Source of the DNA: Desertimonas flava
GTDB lineage: Bacteria; Actinomycetota; Acidimicrobiia; Acidimicrobiales; Ilumatobacteraceae
Assembly: GCF_003426815.1 (NCBI RefSeq)
Contig: NZ_QKYK01000020.1
Location: forward strand, 43,781 to 107,780
Direction of reading: 5' to 3'
Length of the DNA: 64,000 nucleotides
Shown: piece by piece, positions 25,762 through 34,920 of the stretch
How the letters are laid out: the number at the start of each line of letters is the position of its first letter
How positions within the stretch are numbered: position 1 is the first letter of the stretch
Program-made: the position numbers and the translations under genes
Notes under the pieces: model-generated
Seen by the model: only the letters and a program-made list of their open reading frames with translations
Databases searched by the model: none
Told to the model about the DNA's origin: nothing

Positions 25762-27927
25762 ATGACCGCCAACGACCCGACCCCCGACCACGCATCCGCG
25801 CCCGCCGAGCTCGACATCGACGAGACCGACGTCGACGAGCTCGACGACGAGTCCGACATCGACGACAGCGACGAGTCTGACGACGACGAAGACGACGACG
25901 ACGAGTCCGACGACGACGAGTCCGACGACGACGACGACGAGTCCGACGACGACGACGACGAGTCCGACGACGACGAGTCTGACGACGACCAGGAGACCGT
26001 GACCGACGAGGATCCGGCGTCGCCGACGTTCGCCTCGCTCGGCGTCTGCGCCGAGCTGGTCGCCGCTCTCGAGGCCCTCGGCTACGAGGAGCCCACGCCG
26101 GTGCAGCGCGAGACGATCCCGGTTGCCCTGTCGGGCCGTGACCTCATCGGTCAGGCGGCCACCGGCACGGGCAAGACGGCCGCCTTCGCCCTGCCGCTGC
26201 TCGAGTCACTCGTCATCGAGGGCAGTCGCCGCATCACCCAGGCCCTCGTGCTGGTGCCCACCCGCGAGCTGGCGATGCAAGTGTCCGAGGCGATGTTCAA
26301 GTACGGCAAGGGTCTCGGCGCCTCGGTCATCCCGGTGTACGGCGGCCAGCCCATCGGCCGCCAGCTCGGCCTGCTCGATCGCGGCGTCCACGTCGTCGTC
26401 GGCACCCCGGGCCGTGTGCTCGACCACATCAAGCGCGGCTCGCTCGAGCTCGACCACGTCCGCACCGTCGTGCTCGACGAGGCCGACGAGATGCTCGACA
26501 TGGGCTTCGCCGAGGACCTCGAGGCCATCCTCGGCGCGGTCACCGGCGAGCACCAGACGATGCTCTTCTCGGCCACGATGCCGCCGCGCATCGACAAGAT
26601 CGCCAAGCGCTACCTCGACCACCCCGAGCACATCACGATCAAGGGCCAAGAGGACACCGACCGCCACCGTCTCGTCAAGCAGCGCGCGTTCGTCGTGCCC
26701 CGCCAGCACAAGACGGCCGCCCTCGCCCGCGTGCTCGACATCGAGGCTCCCACGGCGGCCATCGTGTTCTGCCGCACCCGCACCGAGGTCGACATCCTCA
26801 CCGAGACGCTCAACGGGCGTGGCTACCGCGCCGAGGCGCTGCACGGCGGCATGGACCAGGCCCAGCGCGACCGCGTGATGGGCCGCCTGCGCGACGGCAC
26901 CGCCGAGCTGCTGATCGCCACCGACGTCGCCGCCCGCGGTCTCGACGTCGACACGCTCACCCACGTCGTCAACTACGACGTGCCGTCGTCACCCGAGACC
27001 TACGTGCACCGCATCGGCCGGGTCGGCCGCGCCGGCCGCGAGGGCGTGGCGATCACGATGGCCGAGCCGCGCGAGAAGCGCCAGCTCGGCAACATCGAGC
27101 GCGTCACCAAGCGGCCGATCACCGTCGAGCCGGTGCCGAGCGTGGCCGAGCTGAGGGCCCGTCAGCAGGAAGTCACGGTCGCCACCATCCGTGAGGCGTT
27201 GGCGGCCGACGATCTCGACGCCTACAACGACCTGCTCAACGCCCTGTCCGGTGACGACAACCTGCGCACGATCGCCCTCGCTGCGATCAAGCTCCTGCAC
27301 GAGTCGAGCGGGGCCACGGCCGAGGAGCCGGAGATCCCGGTGTGGACCGACCGTCCGCCGCGGGCCGACCGCGATCGGCGCGGCCGCGACGACGGCGACG
27401 ATCGGCGCGACCGCGGCAGCCGCCCCGAGGGTGGCGACGGCAAGACGGCGTACCTCCATGTCGGCGCCGGACGCAAGGGCGGCATCCGCCCCGCCGATCT
27501 CGTGGGCGCCATCGCCAACGAGAGCGGCCTCACCGGCAAGGACATCGGCCCGATCCGCATCACCGAGTTCTCGTCGGTCGTCGGCGTGCCCATCGACCAG
27601 ATCGACAACGTGATCGAGTCGATGTCGGGAGCGATCGTCCGCGGCAAGCCGGTCCAGGTGCGCCGGTACAGCGAGGAGCCCCGGCGCCCCCGCCCGGGCG
27701 GACCCGGCAAGTGGTCCGGCCGCGACGACCGGAACGAGTCACGCGGCAACTACCGGCGCGACGACGACCGCCGCGGCCGCGACAGCGATCGCCGTGACAA
27801 CCGGTGGGGTGGTGGCAACACTGGTGGCAACAGCGGCGGTGACCGCCGCGACGTGCGCCGTGACGGCCATCGCAAGGGCAGCGGCCCGCACACGTCGGCC
27901 AAGGTCAGCCGCCGCCCGCGCGACTGA
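25762..27927 (+). CDS. DEAD-box ATP-dependent RNA helicase (DeaD/CsdA type)
   Basis: RNA helicase, probably in ribosome assembly or cold-linked RNA remodelling. About 721 residues; ATG 25762 is preferred to GTG 25759 by spacing to CGGAG. A very acidic leader (about residues 13-78, mostly Asp/Ser/Glu) precedes the Q motif. Motif I ATGTGKT, Ia PTRELA, Ib [27 protein letters not shown] and [13 protein letters not shown] are complete. A DbpA-like RNA-binding domain follows ([11 protein letters not shown] to KPVQVRRY), then an Arg/Gly/Asp-rich tail of about 75 residues. Stands alone, 209 bp after the transporter operon. Confidence 0.95.
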   Translation: MTANDPTPDHASAPAELDIDETDVDELDDESDIDDSDESDDDEDDDDESDDDESDDDDDESDDDDDESDDDESDDDQETVTDEDPASPTFASLGVCAELVAALEALGYEEPTPVQRETIPVALSGRDLIGQAATGTGKTAAFALPLLESLVIEGSRRITQALVLVPTRELAMQVSEAMFKYGKGLGASVIPVYGGQPIGRQLGLLDRGVHVVVGTPGRVLDHIKRGSLELDHVRTVVLDEADEMLDMGFAEDLEAILGAVTGEHQTMLFSATMPPRIDKIAKRYLDHPEHITIKGQEDTDRHRLVKQRAFVVPRQHKTAALARVLDIEAPTAAIVFCRTRTEVDILTETLNGRGYRAEALHGGMDQAQRDRVMGRLRDGTAELLIATDVAARGLDVDTLTHVVNYDVPSSPETYVHRIGRVGRAGREGVAITMAEPREKRQLGNIERVTKRPITVEPVPSVAELRARQQEVTVATIREALAADDLDAYNDLLNALSGDDNLRTIALAAIKLLHESSGATAEEPEIPVWTDRPPRADRDRRGRDDGDDRRDRGSRPEGGDGKTAYLHVGAGRKGGIRPADLVGAIANESGLTGKDIGPIRITEFSSVVGVPIDQIDNVIESMSGAIVRGKPVQVRRYSEEPRRPRPGGPGKWSGRDDRNESRGNYRRDDDRRGRDSDRRDNRWGGGNTGGNSGGDRRDVRRDGHRKGSGPHTSAKVSRRPRD

Positions 27928-27935
27928 CCGTCCGC

Positions 27936-29378
27936 CTACGGGGCCGTGCTCCACGGTGGCGCCGTGGTGGGCGGCTGAGTCGGCGGCGGTTCCGTGGGCG
28001 GCGGTTCCGTCGCGGGCGGCGCGCTCGTCGAGGGTGGCATGGTCGTCGTCCCCGACGGGTCCCCGTACCAGCAGTCGTTCCAGACAGCGGCGCTCGGGTA
28101 GCCGACGGCATGCCACACGTTCTCGTCCGTTCGGCCCCAGCCCGCCTGGCTGTACCACAAAGCCTCCAGGTCGTGGCACATCTCCGAGTCCATCTGCATC
28201 GACAGCACCACGTGCGCGTCCGCGACGCACTCCGTGTTCTCCACCCACGAGGAATCGATGACTTCGAGGAGAGGCCGCCCGTCGAACGATGCGCAGGATG
28301 GGATCGGCGGAGTGGTCGGACCGCTTCCGCCGCCATCACCGGCGGTCGTGCTCGGCCCGGCGGGTGGGGCCTCCGAGGCGCCGGGCTGGACCGGCAGCGG
28401 GAACCGCAGTACGCGGAACGTGCCAGCATCGGGATCGAGGTCGAGCGTCACGGCACCGAGCGGCGTGGCGAAGATGTCTCCGCTTGCGGCGTCGGTCTCG
28501 ATGCCCCGGAAGGCGAGCGCGGGCCGGCCCGGCGCGAGCTGGACGAGGTAGCGGGTCGTGTCGCCGGCTGGATCGACTGTCGACACGAAGATCGCCCGGT
28601 CGTCCCCTGAGAACGACCGGGCGGGCGACAGCGCCGACTCCCACTCGTCGGGGAACGCCCACCGCGTCGTGGCCCCGTCGACCGTCACGTCGGCGTATCG
28701 AGGCGCTCCGTCCAGGTGGTCGACCACGTGGGGTACGCCGGCAGCGTCGGAGGTGACCCCGGGGACCGGTCGGCCGGAGACCTCGACCGTGCCGTCGCCC
28801 AGCGCCAACTGCGTGGGAAAGGCCGGGTCGAAGGCGACATCGGCGACGACCCCCGGGGCGGCACCGAGCGCGGTGAGGTCGAACACGAGGAGCGAACGCA
28901 GCGGCACCGTCGTGTCGGCGTCCGCAGGACGGGCCAGCGCGTACAGACGACTCGTGTCGGCAACCGGTGGCGTCTCGACCACCCAGCCGGCGAGGTCGGT
29001 CGTCAGAACGTGCGCCGTGCCGCCGCCGCCGGGGATGGCTGCGACCAGGCGTTGGTTGAACCGGTCGACGACGATCACGCGACCGTCGTCGAGCAGGATC
29101 GGAGCGAGCGGACGCGCCGGGTCACACGCATCGCACACCTCGAGTCCGAGCTCGCCGCTGCCGGGGCCGATCGTGCCCTGCCAGATGGTCTCGGGCGCTC
29201 CGGGATCGGACACGACCATCGTGCCGGCCACGTCCACGATCTCGCCCGGCGGCGTGGTGGCGGCGACAGGAACCGCCAACGCCAGTGAGCCCAGGGCGCT
29301 GACGAACAAGATGCCGACGATCTGCGACCGCGGACGACGCGGCCAGCCGGTCCTCGGCTGCCGCAGGTCGAGACTCAC
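27936..29378 (-). CDS. Secreted protein of unknown function, Pro/Thr-rich C-terminus
   Basis: 480 residues. A long basic N-terminus followed by a hydrophobic segment and AVPVAATTPPG suggests a Sec signal peptide cleaved near residue 41. The middle is beta-rich with no recognised family. DACDP and the C-terminal region (CASFDG, NTECVADAHV, WNDCWYGDP) hold several cysteines likely to form disulfides. The last ~35 residues are Pro/Thr/Glu low complexity. Its stop is 9 bp from the helicase stop, convergent. No function can be assigned. Confidence 0.6.
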   Translation of the reverse strand: MSLDLRQPRTGWPRRPRSQIVGILFVSALGSLALAVPVAATTPPGEIVDVAGTMVVSDPGAPETIWQGTIGPGSGELGLEVCDACDPARPLAPILLDDGRVIVVDRFNQRLVAAIPGGGGTAHVLTTDLAGWVVETPPVADTSRLYALARPADADTTVPLRSLLVFDLTALGAAPGVVADVAFDPAFPTQLALGDGTVEVSGRPVPGVTSDAAGVPHVVDHLDGAPRYADVTVDGATTRWAFPDEWESALSPARSFSGDDRAIFVSTVDPAGDTTRYLVQLAPGRPALAFRGIETDAASGDIFATPLGAVTLDLDPDAGTFRVLRFPLPVQPGASEAPPAGPSTTAGDGGGSGPTTPPIPSCASFDGRPLLEVIDSSWVENTECVADAHVVLSMQMDSEMCHDLEALWYSQAGWGRTDENVWHAVGYPSAAVWNDCWYGDPSGTTTMPPSTSAPPATEPPPTEPPPTQPPTTAPPWSTAP

Positions 29379-29423
29379 AGCGGTTGCCTCCCCATCGACC
29401 CGACGGTAGTCCGTTGTCGCCGG

Positions 29424-29699
29424 CTATCGCCGCCGACGCCCGGAGCTTCCGCGGCGTCCGGCGACCGCTTGCAGCACCAGCAGCAACAGGCAGGCGCCGG
29501 CGAAGGCGACGAGCAGTGAACGCAGGCTGAAGTCGCCGAGCCCGTCGCCCAGCGCCGCCTGGGTGATCGCCCCACCGATGAGCGCGCCCAGCACGCCGAC
29601 GATGAGCGAGTAGAGGCAGCCACGACGCTGCTCGCCGGTGACGCGGATGGCCAGACCACCGGCGACGAGCCCGACCACGATCCAGCCGAAGATGTTCAT
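29424..29699 (-). CDS. GlsB/YeaQ/YmgE-family small membrane protein
   Basis: 91 residues with three hydrophobic segments and Gly-rich turns (GWIVVGLVAGGLA; GVLGALIGGAI), matching the transglycosylase-associated (GlsB) family, then an Arg-rich tail. The family is often stress-induced, but its molecular role is not settled. It lies 45 bp upstream of the secreted protein gene, possibly cotranscribed. Confidence 0.8.
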   Translation of the reverse strand: MNIFGWIVVGLVAGGLAIRVTGEQRRGCLYSLIVGVLGALIGGAITQAALGDGLGDFSLRSLLVAFAGACLLLLVLQAVAGRRGSSGRRRR

Positions 29700-29726
29700 G
29701 GCCGACGACGTTACGGCGTCGCGGGA

Positions 29727-31592
29727 TCAGGGCAACGTCGTCGCCGGGAGCGCGGCGGCGAGCGCCGCCGGCGTGCCGGGAAGGACCTCATCGCGACGCG
29801 GGGCCCGAGCGCGCTCGGCGAGGACGACGCCGTCGCGCTCGAAGACGATCTCGAACTGTCCGCCGGGCTCGGTGAGGGCTTCGAACAACCCGGTGCTCGT
29901 CGGATCGGGAGCGATGATGCCCCGCTCCACGAGCACGAAATCGACGGTGGCCGGATCATCGACGTTCTCGCCGGCGAGTCCCCAGTTGCGGGGGATGAAC
30001 GGGTTCGGATAGTCGTAGGCGCCGACCCGCTGCGTGGTGTGCACCAGGAGGTAGTAGATCCCCGACACCGATGCGCCGTCGGGGATCATGTCGAGCGCCT
30101 CACGCCTGCTGTCGTCGACGGGGTTCTCGTGATGGGCCCAGAAGCCGGCGTTGTAGTTCTCGGTGAGCGGGCCGACGCCCCAGAGCTGCGCGGTGCGGAC
30201 GCCGCACACGACGAGGATCCCCATCGCCAGCCACTTCCGTCCCCTGCTCAGGCTGCCGAAGAGGCGGACGGAGTTCTGGGACGCGATCGTGAGACCGACG
30301 AGGATCATCGAGGCGTAGTGGTACCGGTAGTCGCGGAAGAACGTCTGGTTGGCGAGCACGTTCGCCAGGAGCTGCGGGATGGCGATGAACGCCGAGCCGA
30401 TCGACAACACCGGCAGCCAGCCGAACGGCGTGAGGAGCTTCCACACGTACTCCGACGCGGACGGCTCGCGGAACCGGCTGAAGACCATGTCGGGATGGCG
30501 GATCATGTTGCCGGCGATCTCGACGGGCGAATTGCCGAGCTCGCCGAACCAGTCGTTGTAGAACGCCGCGTCGCCGTTGAAGTGGCCGAGGAAGATGTTG
30601 TTGATGAACTGGAAGTAGATGGCCGAGGCGACGATGGTGGCGAGGCCCTTGAGCCGGTCTCCTTTGGCGAACAGGAAGATGAACAGGCCGAGGGCAGCGG
30701 TGGCGAGGGCGACGTCCTCCTTCCACAGCACTGCGGCCGCGCACGCGAACGCGTACAGCCCCCAGCGCCGCTCGAGGAAGAACCACCATGCGAACAGCAT
30801 CGGCAGGATCGCCATGCCGTCGGGATGGAACGTCTCCCACGTCATGAACTGCAGCGTCGGGTTGATGAGGTACAGGACGCCGAAGACGACCCCGTAGATG
30901 GGGTTGGCGAAGTAGTGCCGGCCGATGCGGTACACCGGGTAGGCGCCGAGGCCGAGAGACAGGACGAAGGCGATGTTCAACAGGTTTGGCCCGGCGCCGA
31001 GCCAGTAGAACGGCACGAAGAGGTAGAGCAGGAAGTTGGCGTGGAATCCCCACTGGTTGAGGCCGCGCACGGTGATGAACGGGTCCTTGAACCGTGACAG
31101 CAGCCAGACCGACTGGTCGTACACGCCGAGGTCGAACGAGTAGGTGCCGAAGCGGTTGTGCCGTTGCACGAGCAGCTGGGCGAACACGATGATCCACACC
31201 ACGACGGCCACGGCCAGCGCCCAGGCACCGATGCGGGCGATACTGCGGTAGCCGGGCTCGACCGGTCGGACGAACCGCGCCGTCAGGTGATCGCCGACGC
31301 GACGTCCGAACGCGACGATCCGGAAGCCGGCGAGCGGCTGGTCGGCATCGGCATCGGCATCAGCATCAGCCTCGGCATCGGCATCGGCATCGGCATCAGC
31401 CTCGCCACTGTCGGGCACGGCACGGGCGTCGGTCCCGTCGGTCCCGTCGGTCCCGAACTCGACGGCTACCGCCGGCTCCAAGGTCGCCTGCGGTTCGTCG
31501 CCGAACGGCGGCGCGGTCTGGTCGACGTCGTCGGAGCGCGTGGGATCGACGTCAACGCCGCTGGTGTCGTCGCCGCGAGCCTCGGCCGTCAC
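29727..31592 (-). CDS. DUF2079 multi-pass membrane protein
   Basis: About 621 residues from GTG 31592, which has GAGAGG 6 nt upstream; a longer reading from 31718 adds a basic, improbable leader. An acidic cytoplasmic leader contains an (Ala-Asp) run encoded by hexamer repeats (about 31337-31400). The membrane part begins near IARIGAWALAVAVVVWI and has about ten hydrophobic segments; SFDLGVYDQSVWLL and NQWGFHANFLLY are typical of DUF2079, a family related to GT-C glycosyltransferases. Function unknown; a lipid-linked sugar transferase is a guess from fold only. Confidence 0.8.
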   Translation of the reverse strand: MTAEARGDDTSGVDVDPTRSDDVDQTAPPFGDEPQATLEPAVAVEFGTDGTDGTDARAVPDSGEADADADADAEADADADADADQPLAGFRIVAFGRRVGDHLTARFVRPVEPGYRSIARIGAWALAVAVVVWIIVFAQLLVQRHNRFGTYSFDLGVYDQSVWLLSRFKDPFITVRGLNQWGFHANFLLYLFVPFYWLGAGPNLLNIAFVLSLGLGAYPVYRIGRHYFANPIYGVVFGVLYLINPTLQFMTWETFHPDGMAILPMLFAWWFFLERRWGLYAFACAAAVLWKEDVALATAALGLFIFLFAKGDRLKGLATIVASAIYFQFINNIFLGHFNGDAAFYNDWFGELGNSPVEIAGNMIRHPDMVFSRFREPSASEYVWKLLTPFGWLPVLSIGSAFIAIPQLLANVLANQTFFRDYRYHYASMILVGLTIASQNSVRLFGSLSRGRKWLAMGILVVCGVRTAQLWGVGPLTENYNAGFWAHHENPVDDSRREALDMIPDGASVSGIYYLLVHTTQRVGAYDYPNPFIPRNWGLAGENVDDPATVDFVLVERGIIAPDPTSTGLFEALTEPGGQFEIVFERDGVVLAERARAPRRDEVLPGTPAALAAALPATTLP

Positions 31593-31758
31593 TCGGCGCC
31601 TCTCGATCCGACGATTCGTCGTCCCAATTCCATCCCGTCTCGCCAGCGAGCGTAGTCGGCACGCCGTCGCGGCGACCGGCTGTGGCCGGCCGGTGCCGTG
31701 AGCTCCGGGCCGGGTCACGCGCCTCGAAACTCACGCGTCCGACCCGTCCACCGATCCC

Positions 31759-31764
31759 TAAGGT
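31759..31764 (+). promoter_or_regulatory. Candidate leaderless -10 element of the YqeY-like gene
   Basis: TAAGGT, then exactly 7 nt, then ATG 31772. Same spacing as at the glmS-like, acyl-CoA dehydrogenase and marR-like genes. Confidence 0.45.
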
Positions 31765-31771
31765 CGGCCGG

Positions 31772-32104
31772 ATGAGCGTTCGCGACCAGATGCAGGCCGA
31801 CCTCCGCGAAGCGATGCGCGCTCGGGATCGTCCGGCCGTCGTCGCGCTGCGCACGGCCCTGGCCGCGCTCTCCAACGCCGAAGCACCGTCGATCGACTCG
31901 GCCCCGCTCGAGGTCCGTGGCGATCTGGTGCAGCACGTCCGCCGGGAGCTGACGGACGACGACGCCGCCGCCGTCCTGCGCTCCCAGATCGTCGATCGCG
32001 AGCGGACGATCACCGAGCTGCTCCCCCACGGCCAGGACGCCGAGGTCGCAAACCTCCGCGCCGAGATCGCTGCCCTGCGCCCCTATGTCGCCGACGGCTC
32101 GTGA
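31772..32104 (+). CDS. Small GatB/YqeY-like protein
   Basis: 110 residues. The N-terminus MSVRDQMQADLREAMRARDRPAVVALRTALAAL-type helix pattern resembles the YqeY family (related to the tRNA-binding tail of GatB), but the protein is shorter than the usual ~148 residues. Its function is not known in detail. The stop overlaps the next gene (GTGA, 32101-32104), so the two are coupled. Start supported by a leaderless -10 element. Confidence 0.65.
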   Translation: MSVRDQMQADLREAMRARDRPAVVALRTALAALSNAEAPSIDSAPLEVRGDLVQHVRRELTDDDAAAVLRSQIVDRERTITELLPHGQDAEVANLRAEIAALRPYVADGS

Positions 32105-32913
32105 TCGTCGACCGACCGCTCATCGATCGGCTCGACCGAACCGCCGCGCAGCTGGTGCTCGAGATGGCCGACGGCTACCAACGGGTCGAGCCGGCCGGGC
32201 CGGCCGCCGCCCGTTCGTTCGGTCAGGGAGCTCTCGTCGCGCTGGGCCCGGGTCGGTGGGTGAACCGGTCGATCGGCATCCCGCCGCCCGATGACCAGGC
32301 GACATTCGACGAGCTGGAGGGCTTCTTCGTGCGCGCTGGGGTGCCTCCCTCGTTCGAAGTGGACACGTGGGCGTCATCGTCGGCGCTTCGAGGGCTGGCG
32401 ACGCGTGGGTTCAGCGTCGAATGGTTCCGCGAGCTGTTCGTGGCAGAGCCCGGCGTGCGCACCGAGGAGGCCACCACAGCGGTGAGCGTCCACGCGGTCG
32501 GGCCCGGACGCGTCGACGATTGGATCGAGGTGTTCTCCAAGGCGTTTGCCGGCGACGTGCCCTCCGAGCAAGGCGTGGCTGAGCTCCACGCACGGGCAAT
32601 GGAGTCGACCCCGTCCACCACCCACTTCGTCGCCACGGTCGGCAGCGAGGTCGTCGGATGCGGGTCACTCTCCGTCATCGACGGGATCGCCTGGCTGGGT
32701 GGCACGGCGACGTTGCCGGCACACCGTGGGCGGGGAGTTCAGACGGCGCTGCTGCGCCATCGCCTGCAGCTGGCGTCGGATGCAGGCTGCGACATCGCCG
32801 CAGCGACGGCGATGCCGGGCGGTCCGTCGGGACGCAATCTCCGGCGCAGCGGGTTCACGCTCGTCGCCGTCCAGGCCGTGATGACACGACCGCTGACGCG
32901 AGGGCCGTCCTGA
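32101..32913 (+). CDS. GNAT-family N-acetyltransferase
   Basis: 270 residues from GTG 32101, overlapping the previous stop. The C-terminal half carries a GNAT fold: FVATVGSEVVGCGSL (beta4), WLGGTATLPAHRGRGVQTALL (acetyl-CoA loop with the RGRG signature) and NLRRSGFTLV. The N-terminal half (about 1-130) is a weaker, probably degenerate GNAT-like repeat. Substrate unknown. Convergent with truA, with only 7 bp between the stops. Confidence 0.85.
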   Translation: MIVDRPLIDRLDRTAAQLVLEMADGYQRVEPAGPAAARSFGQGALVALGPGRWVNRSIGIPPPDDQATFDELEGFFVRAGVPPSFEVDTWASSSALRGLATRGFSVEWFRELFVAEPGVRTEEATTAVSVHAVGPGRVDDWIEVFSKAFAGDVPSEQGVAELHARAMESTPSTTHFVATVGSEVVGCGSLSVIDGIAWLGGTATLPAHRGRGVQTALLRHRLQLASDAGCDIAAATAMPGGPSGRNLRRSGFTLVAVQAVMTRPLTRGPS

Positions 32914-32920
32914 CCGGCCG

Positions 32921-33730
32921 TCAGTCCGGGTAGCCGACTTCCCAGAGCGTCAGTCCGGTTGGCGGGGCCACCTGGCCGGCCGCTTGGCGGCGCTGCGCCC
33001 GCAGGATCGACGGAACCCGGCCGGGGGCGATCTTGCCGGCCCCGACGTCGACCAGCGTGCCCACGATCGAGCGGACCATCTGGTGGCAGAACGCGTTGGC
33101 CCGGATCTCGAAGCGGAGCAAGCGGCCGTCCCCGCCGGCGCCGGGATCGGTGACGTCGGACCACCGCGTCGACAGGACACGGCGGGTCAAGGATGGCTCG
33201 GGCTCCCCTGCCGGCACCTTCGGGCGGCGGCAGAACGAGGCGAAGTCGTGCTCGCCGATCACGGCGTCGGCGGCTTCGCGCATCGCCCAGAGGGCGAGCG
33301 GCGTGGTCACCCACCACGTTCGGGAGGCCAGCATCGGGTTCGGCGTCGGGGAGTTCCAGATCTCGTATCGGTAGTGGCGCCACTGGGCCGAGAAGCGGGC
33401 GTTGAACTGGTCGTCCACCCACGCCGCCGAGCGAACGGCGATGTCGGGCGCGCACAGCTTGTTGAGCCGGCGCTGCAAGTCGACGAGGTCGACACCCGCG
33501 GGTAGATCTCCCGACACGACCTGACCCCAGCCGTGCACGCCGGCGTCGGTTCGGCCCGCCCCGGTGAACGTCACGGGTTGGCGCACCACGGTGGCGACGG
33601 CAGCGGACAGCACGCCCATCACGGTGCGGACGCCGTCGTTGGCGGCGAAGCCGTGAAAGCCCGAACCGTCATAGGCGACGACCAGCTTCACCCGACCGAC
33701 GGGGCCGGCGAGATCGGGAGTGGCGGACAC
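32921..33730 (-). CDS. truA: tRNA pseudouridine38-40 synthase
   Basis: Converts U38-40 of the anticodon stem to pseudouridine. 269 residues, normal. The catalytic Asp is D62 in AGRTDAGVHG; FNARFSAQWRHYRY and NAFCHQMVRSIVGTLVDVG are the family's RNA-binding and core motifs. In many actinobacteria truA directly links rplQ to rplM; here a VOC gene lies on the rplQ side and a large accessory block on the other. Confidence 0.97.
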   Translation of the reverse strand: MSATPDLAGPVGRVKLVVAYDGSGFHGFAANDGVRTVMGVLSAAVATVVRQPVTFTGAGRTDAGVHGWGQVVSGDLPAGVDLVDLQRRLNKLCAPDIAVRSAAWVDDQFNARFSAQWRHYRYEIWNSPTPNPMLASRTWWVTTPLALWAMREAADAVIGEHDFASFCRRPKVPAGEPEPSLTRRVLSTRWSDVTDPGAGGDGRLLRFEIRANAFCHQMVRSIVGTLVDVGAGKIAPGRVPSILRAQRRQAAGQVAPPTGLTLWEVGYPD

Positions 33731-33767
33731 GTCACGGAGTCTCGCAGCGACGTGCTAGCAACGACAC

Positions 33768-34169
33768 ATGGCCCCGCTCAACATCCATGCCTTCGACCAC
33801 CTCGTCGTGAAGTGCTCCGACGTCGACGCCACGCTGCGCTGGTACCTCGACGTGCTCGGCCTCGAACCGGTGCGCGTCGACGAGTGGCGGGCGGGACAGG
33901 CGTTCTTCCCATCGGTGCGGGTGTCCCCGGACACGATCATCGATCTGATCCCGCGTGCCGGCGAGTACGGCGAGCGCAACGTCGACCACATCTGCCTCGT
34001 CGCCGACCGGGCGTCTGTGGACGCCATCGTGGCCGACGGCACCAGCGACTCGCCGACGTTCAGCATCGTCGATGGCCCCGGCACCCGGTACGGCGCCCGT
34101 GGGGATGGTTGGTCGGTCTACGTCACCGACCCCGACGACAACGTCGTCGAGATCCGCTCCTACGACTGA
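33768..34169 (+). CDS. VOC-family (glyoxalase/dioxygenase-like) protein
   Basis: 133 residues with the paired beta-alpha-beta-beta-beta modules of the VOC fold. FDHLVVKCSDVDATLRWY opens module 1 and holds the first possible metal His; DHICLVAD opens module 2, and VTDPDDNVVEIR is the usual closing Glu motif. The family covers metal-dependent isomerases, dioxygenases and resistance proteins; the reaction cannot be told. Divergent from truA with a 37-bp gap. Confidence 0.88.
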   Translation: MAPLNIHAFDHLVVKCSDVDATLRWYLDVLGLEPVRVDEWRAGQAFFPSVRVSPDTIIDLIPRAGEYGERNVDHICLVADRASVDAIVADGTSDSPTFSIVDGPGTRYGARGDGWSVYVTDPDDNVVEIRSYD

Positions 34170-34197
34170 CCCAGCACGGCCACCGCCCCGGCCAATC

Positions 34198-34252
34198 GAG
34201 TGTTGAACGCCCCGACGGGGGGCGCCCGACACTCGGGCGCGCTTCAACACTC
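34198..34252. terminator. Hairpin after the VOC gene
   Basis: Perfect 10-bp arms GAGTGTTGAA/TTCAACACTC (34198-34207, 34243-34252) enclosing a GC-rich loop with its own GGGCGCCCGA-type pairings. It begins 28 bp after the VOC stop. Confidence 0.55.
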
Positions 34253-34358
34253 GCATGGGTCCAGGCGTGAGCCACGCAGCGGCCGAATCCGGTCGACATC
34301 GGACCCCGAACACCGCGCGGCGGCCGGATCCGGTCGGCCCCGCCCAACGCGCAGGCCG

Positions 34359-34519
34359 CCGAAGGGGGATGCTCGAAGGGGGGATTCCCCTTCGATGCGG
34401 CGATCAGCGGAGCTTGCTCCGCCGCCGCCTCTTTCAACTCTTCAGTGCGAGCGAAGCGAGCTCGATCTATCTCGCCGCAGGCGAGCGAGGAGCGCAGCGA
34501 CGACGCTCGCCGAGGACGA
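34359..34519 (-). ncRNA. Structured 3' element after rplQ (copy B)
   Basis: About 161 bp directly after the rplQ stop, closely similar to 14017-14180. The GCGGAGC/GCTCCGC stem (34407-34422) has a G-C pair where copy A has C-G, and the long-range stem GGCGAGCG/CGCTCGCC (34480-34487 with 34504-34511) replaces GGCGGCG/CGCCGCC. The final AAGGGGG stem and its two alternative partners are kept. Placement right after a ribosomal operon's last stop codon suggests it acts in the 3' untranslated RNA. Confidence 0.55.
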
Positions 34520-34891
34520 TCAGACCAGTTCGATGCGGGCCATGTCGGCCCGGTCGCCGGGACGGGTGCCCAGCTTGAGGATGCGGGTGTAGCCGCCATT
34601 GCGCTCGAGGTAGCGGGGGGCCACCTCGTTGATGAGCTTGTGCGTCATCTCGCGGTCGCCGAGATAGCCCTGGATCTGACGCAGCTGGTGCACGCGTGCG
34701 GGGCTGCCCTCGTCCTGGGCCTTCTTGGCCTTGGTGATGAGCTTCTCGGCGACGGGGCGCAGGGCCTTGGCCTTGGCCTCGGTGGTGACGATCGCCTCGG
34801 CGGCGAACAGGGATGCGGCCAGGTTGGCCATCATCAGGCGCTGATGGGCGGCATCGCCGCCGAAGCGCTTGGACTTACGTGGGGTCGGCAT
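34520..34891 (-). CDS. rplQ: 50S ribosomal protein L17
   Basis: Large-subunit protein near the exit tunnel. 123 residues; RHQRLMMANLAASLF-type core (KRFGGDAAHQRLMMANL), ITTEAKAKALRP-like segment and the end NGGYTRILKLGTRPGD are typical. Last gene of the alpha operon, 29 bp after rpoA. Confidence 0.98.
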   Translation of the reverse strand: MPTPRKSKRFGGDAAHQRLMMANLAASLFAAEAIVTTEAKAKALRPVAEKLITKAKKAQDEGSPARVHQLRQIQGYLGDREMTHKLINEVAPRYLERNGGYTRILKLGTRPGDRADMARIELV

Positions 34892-34920
34892 CTCGATCTC
34901 TCCGTTATCACTCAGTCCGC

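Larger units (their letters stand above)
34170..34519. other. 350-bp non-coding gap between VOC gene and rplQ
   Basis: Convergent junction. It holds a terminator-like hairpin (34198-34252) and then copy B of the ~160-bp structured element (34359-34519). No gene is supported between them. Confidence 0.7.

Noticed and set aside
31596..31718. Longer N-terminus for the DUF2079 protein
   Set aside because: The extra residues are basic and non-conserved; GTG 31592 has a good ribosome site.
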